Under the pieces are notes generated by a model, which made no database searches, had not been told where the DNA came from, and was given only the letters and a program-made list of their open reading frames with translations. A program made the position numbers and the translations under genes. A stretch of 7,847 bases of DNA from Microcaldota archaeon (GTDB taxonomy: Archaea > Micrarchaeota > Micrarchaeia > Anstonellales > Anstonellaceae), in contig JAKAME010000061.1 of NCBI GenBank assembly GCA_021813025.1, positions 1-7,847 of the forward strand. Direction: 5' to 3'. Shown here piece after piece: positions 5,224 through 7,847 of this stretch (position 1 is the first letter of the stretch; every line of letters starts with the position of its first letter).

Positions 5224-6678
5224 ATGGACATAGACAAATCAAGGAATTTCTCCGACTGGTTCAACACAGTCATCTCCGATGCCGCGCTGGCCGACTTGCG
5301 CTACAACGTCAAGGGCTTTGTGGTGTTCAGGCCATGGAGCGTCAAAAGCATGAAGCTGATGTATGCTGCCTATGAGGATGAGCTGGAAGCAAGGGGCCAT
5401 TCGCCCTCCCTCTTTCCGGCGCTTATTCCGGAATCAAATTTCAAGATAGAGGGAGAGCACGTGGAGGGCTTCACCCCGCAGGTTTTCTGGGTGGAGCAGG
5501 CGGGCGGGAACAAATTGGAAGAGCGCCTCGCCATGAGACCTACTTCCGAAACGGCCATGTACCAGATGTATGCATTGTGGATTCAGGGCCTTGCTGACCT
5601 CCCTCTGAAAATCTACCAATCCTGTCAGGTGTGGCGGCATGAGACAAAAGCCACCAAGCCGTTCTTCCGCTCGCGCGAGTTTTATTGGATTGAGGCGCAC
5701 GACTGCTTTTCCACCGAGAAGGAGGCGAGAGCGCAGGTAAAGGAAGACATGGAAATGACCGAGGCAGTGGTGCACCAGCAGTTCGGCATACCGTTCCTCT
5801 TCTGCCAGAGGCCGGAGTGGGACAAATTCCCCGGCGCGGTGCACACTTATGCCGCAGATACCTTGATGCCCGACGGCCGCGTCCTCCAGCTGCCCTCCAC
5901 GCATTTGCTGGGCACCAATTTCGCCAAGGCATTCAACGTGAATTATCAGGACGAGAAGGGAAACCGCTCGCCGGTGTGGCAGACCTGCTACGGCCCCTGC
6001 ATCTCGCGCATCTACGGGGCCATGTTCTCTGTGCATGGCGACAGCAAGGGCCTTGTGCTGCCTTTCGATTTCGCGCCTCTTCAAGCGGTGATTGTGCCCA
6101 TTCTTGGAAAAGAGAAAGACGGGCTGGCAATCATGAAATACGCGGAGGAAGTGCTTGAGCATCTGCATAAGGCCGGCTTGCGCGCCAGAATAGACTCCAC
6201 ACCGAGCACTCCGGGCTTCAAATACAACCACTGGGAGCTTCATGGGGTGCCGATAAGGATAGAGATAGGCGGGAGGGAGGCGGAGCAGAAAAGCCTGACT
6301 TTGGTGGTGCGCGACGCGCCCCCGAAAACAAAGGCAACCATTCCGCTTGCTTCTGCTGCCGAGACGATAAGGAAAGAGGGCAGGCTCCTCTCAGCCCGCC
6401 TCGTATCCAAAGCCGACGCTTATTTCAATTCGCATCAGGCGCATGCCAAAACAATGGATGAACTAAAGGCCGCGCTCGAGCGCGGCTTTATTGTCCGCGC
6501 GCCATACTGCTCAATGGAAAAGGAGGAGGGGAAGGCCTGCGCTGACGAGATTAAAGCGAAGCTTGTTGGAGACGTGCGCGGGATAAAATACGGCGAGGCG
6601 GCGCCTGCGCACGGGGAGAAATGCGTGCAGTGCGGGAAGGCGGCCAAGCACTTTGCTTACGTGGCAAGGCAGTATTAG
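5224..6678 (+). CDS. proS: Prolyl-tRNA synthetase, archaeal/eukaryotic type
   Basis: A 484-residue class II aminoacyl-tRNA synthetase that charges tRNA-Pro with proline in the cytoplasm. The catalytic core includes the MRPTSET proline/ATP loop (residues 104-110), motif 2 VWRHETKATKPFFRSREF (136-153), and motif 3 around SRIYGA (261-266) and HGDSKGLVLP (271-280). The anticodon-binding domain follows from about 286, with HWELHGVPIRIEIGGRE (336-352). The C-terminal domain typical of archaeal/eukaryotic ProRS has four candidate zinc ligands, Cys429, Cys439, Cys467 and Cys470, and ends in Tyr484 as in this class. There is no bacterial-type editing insertion. Length is normal for the family. ATG 5224 is the only sensible start: a TATA-like box sits about 27 nt upstream and the N-terminal region (DKSRNFSDWFNTVI) is typical. 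The motif 3 entry reads CYGPCISR, seemingly one residue longer than the usual (S/T)(W/Y)G(I/L)S-x-R. It faces a convergent secreted-protein gene. Confidence 0.97.
   Translation: MDIDKSRNFSDWFNTVISDAALADLRYNVKGFVVFRPWSVKSMKLMYAAYEDELEARGHSPSLFPALIPESNFKIEGEHVEGFTPQVFWVEQAGGNKLEERLAMRPTSETAMYQMYALWIQGLADLPLKIYQSCQVWRHETKATKPFFRSREFYWIEAHDCFSTEKEARAQVKEDMEMTEAVVHQQFGIPFLFCQRPEWDKFPGAVHTYAADTLMPDGRVLQLPSTHLLGTNFAKAFNVNYQDEKGNRSPVWQTCYGPCISRIYGAMFSVHGDSKGLVLPFDFAPLQAVIVPILGKEKDGLAIMKYAEEVLEHLHKAGLRARIDSTPSTPGFKYNHWELHGVPIRIEIGGREAEQKSLTLVVRDAPPKTKATIPLASAAETIRKEGRLLSARLVSKADAYFNSHQAHAKTMDELKAALERGFIVRAPYCSMEKEEGKACADEIKAKLVGDVRGIKYGEAAPAHGEKCVQCGKAAKHFAYVARQY
6469..6486 (+). repeat. 18-bp perfect palindrome inside proS
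   Basis: GCCGCGCTCGAGCGCGGC is perfectly self-complementary, and the flanking AAG/CTT extends the arms with one G:T mismatch. It encodes KAALERGF at residues 415-422 of ProRS. It could fold as a hairpin in RNA or act as a dimeric protein site, but GC-rich codon choice could produce it by chance. Confidence 0.6.
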
Positions 6679-6737
6679 AAAGAAAAGAGAGAAGAAAAAA
6701 CAGAAAAGGAAAAAGACCGGAAAACAAAAAAGAACGC
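6679..6737 (-). terminator. Poly-U terminator region for the minus-strand secreted-protein gene
   Basis: Just after the minus-strand stop at 6738, the minus strand reads as repeated T runs (six at 6726-6731, four at 6721-6724, five at 6710-6714, four at 6704-6707, six at 6695-6700). Archaeal termination relies on such U tracts without a stem-loop. On the plus strand the same DNA is purine-rich: positions 6677-6734 contain only four pyrimidines. proS, which converges here, gains no U tract from it. Confidence 0.6.
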
Positions 6738-7847
6738 TTATTGGTTCGGCCCCGGCTGCATCATCTGGCATTCCACGTCAACGATGCAGCTGGACTGCGG
6801 CCCGTTCTGGAAGTTAACGTTGCCCTGCCTGGCCCAGCAGTCTGCAGCCTTCTGCGCCAGCGCCTCGTTCGCCGGGCAGCTGCCGCCGCGCTGCATCCGG
6901 CCCATCTCGCTGCGGGCGCGCTCTATGAACGTCACGCAGTTGAAGGCGGTCACGCAGTTGTCGGCATTGTATTCGGTGTTATAGGTCTTGTTCTGCGCGT
7001 TGCACTGGCCGTAGTCATCGGATGTCGGGGCAGAGAGGGAGGGGCACACAATAGGCGCGAGGCACTGCGAATAGTAGGCATCAGGGCTTTTCTCGCGCTT
7101 GATTGAGGAGAGCGACCATGACGGGCCGCCGCCCGGATAGGCGCCGCCGGTCATCACCGCCAAGTTCACGTCAGGTATGACATGGACGCAGGCCTGCATC
7201 TGGCCCCCGAAATTGCTGGCCTTGGCATTGAGCGTGAAATCTGTGCAGTCCACTCCGGCAGCCGTTTTTGCGCCTGTCTGCATGAGCGAGTAGTCGCCAG
7301 CCCCGCCGAAGGCGCCCACTCCCTTGAGGATGACCGGGCGGGTGGAGTTCCACACTTCGGCCGAAAGCATGCTCTTGCCGCCCTTGGCCATGAGAGAGGG
7401 GATGTAGAAGGCAGGGTCAAGGCTGCCGGCAAGGCTGCTGATGGATGAATGGGCGGTGTCGAAACCGATGTCGCGCGCGTCCATGTCGTTTGAATAGACC
7501 GCCTCGCCCGTGTCAGGATAGATGGTGATTTTCGCGTAGCGCGCCTCGGCGGACGGGCTTGCCGGGTCGGACAGCTTGACAAGGCCGTTGATTGCCGGCT
7601 TGCCGTTGCAGGCGGTTTGCTCGTCAAGGTAGTAGTCGAACTGGACGGAGGAAAATTGCGGACCTGATGGCATGCTGAACGCGTAGACGAGATGGACGGG
7701 CTGGAAGGGGGCCACGTAGGTGCAGCTCCGGCTCTCGGACGGCTTGCCGCTCTCCACGCCGCAGGCATTCTTGTCCGGGCAGGCGCGGGTTTGCTGGCCG
7801 TCGCTTGAGCAGCTGCTCCACTCTCCGCAGCTCCATGAAGGAGCGCA
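6738..7847 (-). CDS. Secreted Cys-rich protein with a thrombospondin type 1-like module (5' end outside window)
   Basis: The last 369 codons of a larger protein; the frame stays open to the window edge, so the start lies beyond 7847. The GTG at 7757 would cut a domain in half and is not a credible start. Visible residues 1-42 form a thrombospondin type 1-like module: APSWSCGEWSSCSSDGQQ, then R21-x-C23, C29-G and C42, the 'W..C..WS.C...G.Q.R.C' layout of archaeal surface proteins I recall. Residues 43-250 are a Gly/Ser-rich region of probable beta structure with few cysteines and no recognised fold. Residues 260-360 carry a second Cys-rich part (262, 268, 282, 298, 304, 324, 337, 354, 360). 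No membrane anchor is seen at the C-terminus, which ends MMQPGPNQ. It converges on proS and is followed by a U-rich terminator. Extracellular location is inferred from cysteine content and the module; adhesion or scaffold roles are possible but unproven. Confidence 0.8.
   Translation of the reverse strand, partial: CAPSWSCGEWSSCSSDGQQTRACPDKNACGVESGKPSESRSCTYVAPFQPVHLVYAFSMPSGPQFSSVQFDYYLDEQTACNGKPAINGLVKLSDPASPSAEARYAKITIYPDTGEAVYSNDMDARDIGFDTAHSSISSLAGSLDPAFYIPSLMAKGGKSMLSAEVWNSTRPVILKGVGAFGGAGDYSLMQTGAKTAAGVDCTDFTLNAKASNFGGQMQACVHVIPDVNLAVMTGGAYPGGGPSWSLSSIKREKSPDAYYSQCLAPIVCPSLSAPTSDDYGQCNAQNKTYNTEYNADNCVTAFNCVTFIERARSEMGRMQRGGSCPANEALAQKAADCWARQGNVNFQNGPQSSCIVDVECQMMQPGPNQ
7722..7847 (-). 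other. Thrombospondin type 1-like module at the window edge
   Basis: Codons 1-42 of the visible reading frame. Trp5, Trp10, Cys7, Cys13, Arg21, Cys23, Cys29 and Cys42 follow the TSP1 order of paired Trp, Arg and six cysteines. More modules may lie upstream, outside the window, because such units usually come in series. Confidence 0.65.

Noticed and set aside
5434..6243. 269-codon minus-strand frame antisense to proS
   Set aside because: proS is unambiguous on the plus strand; the antisense frame arises from GC-rich third positions.
7755..7757. GTG as start of the right-edge secreted protein
   Set aside because: Open frame continues to the edge and encodes the first half of the same TSP1-like module; no signal peptide follows the GTG.

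Overview
The window looks like a piece of an archaeal chromosome, most plausibly from an uncultivated small-genome (DPANN-type) lineage. The evidence is an archaeal/eukaryote-type prolyl-tRNA synthetase with a C-terminal four-cysteine zinc module and terminal Tyr, a form III (archaeal) RuBisCO, TATA-like boxes about 25-30 nt ahead of start codons, GGTG/GGAGGT-type ribosome sites, a U-rich terminator, and Cys-rich surface proteins full of N-x-S/T sequons. The lineage is inferred from gene content; the base composition is moderately GC-rich. No rRNA, tRNA, CRISPR, insertion sequence or integrase was seen.

Layout. Positions 12-2411, minus strand, hold three envelope genes read in the order: a signal-peptide type I membrane protein built of three ~60-residue Cys/Trp repeats, a putative lipoprotein with a sequon-dense Pro/Asn/Ala linker and an eight-Cys domain, and a polytopic membrane protein of the DUF1624/HGSNAT acyltransferase type. 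They are closely spaced and look like one transcript from a promoter near 2460. Positions 2491-3795, minus, encode RuBisCO with all catalytic residues. Positions 3796-3911 are a divergent promoter region with one TATA-like box for each direction and a 10-bp palindrome between them. Positions 3912-5159, plus, encode an unrecognised DNA-binding-type protein: two copies of an excisionase/MerR-like helix-turn-helix unit, two AT-hooks and a novel C-terminal half. Positions 5224-6678, plus, encode ProRS. Positions 6679-6737 are an almost pure purine tract that reads as a poly-U terminator on the minus strand. Positions 6738-7847, minus, hold the 3' part of a large secreted protein that enters the window inside a thrombospondin-type-1-like module.

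How the parts may fit together. RuBisCO would act in nucleoside/AMP salvage or a related archaeal pentose pathway; its usual partners (AMP phosphorylase, ribose-1,5-bisphosphate isomerase, or phosphoribulokinase) are not in the window. The AT-hook protein is a candidate local regulator or nucleoid protein because it shares the divergent promoter with RuBisCO. The three envelope genes could make and decorate a glycosylated surface protein layer. The last two statements are inference from position and domain type only. Positions 1-11 hold no gene, and there is no gene-free stretch above 300 bases.
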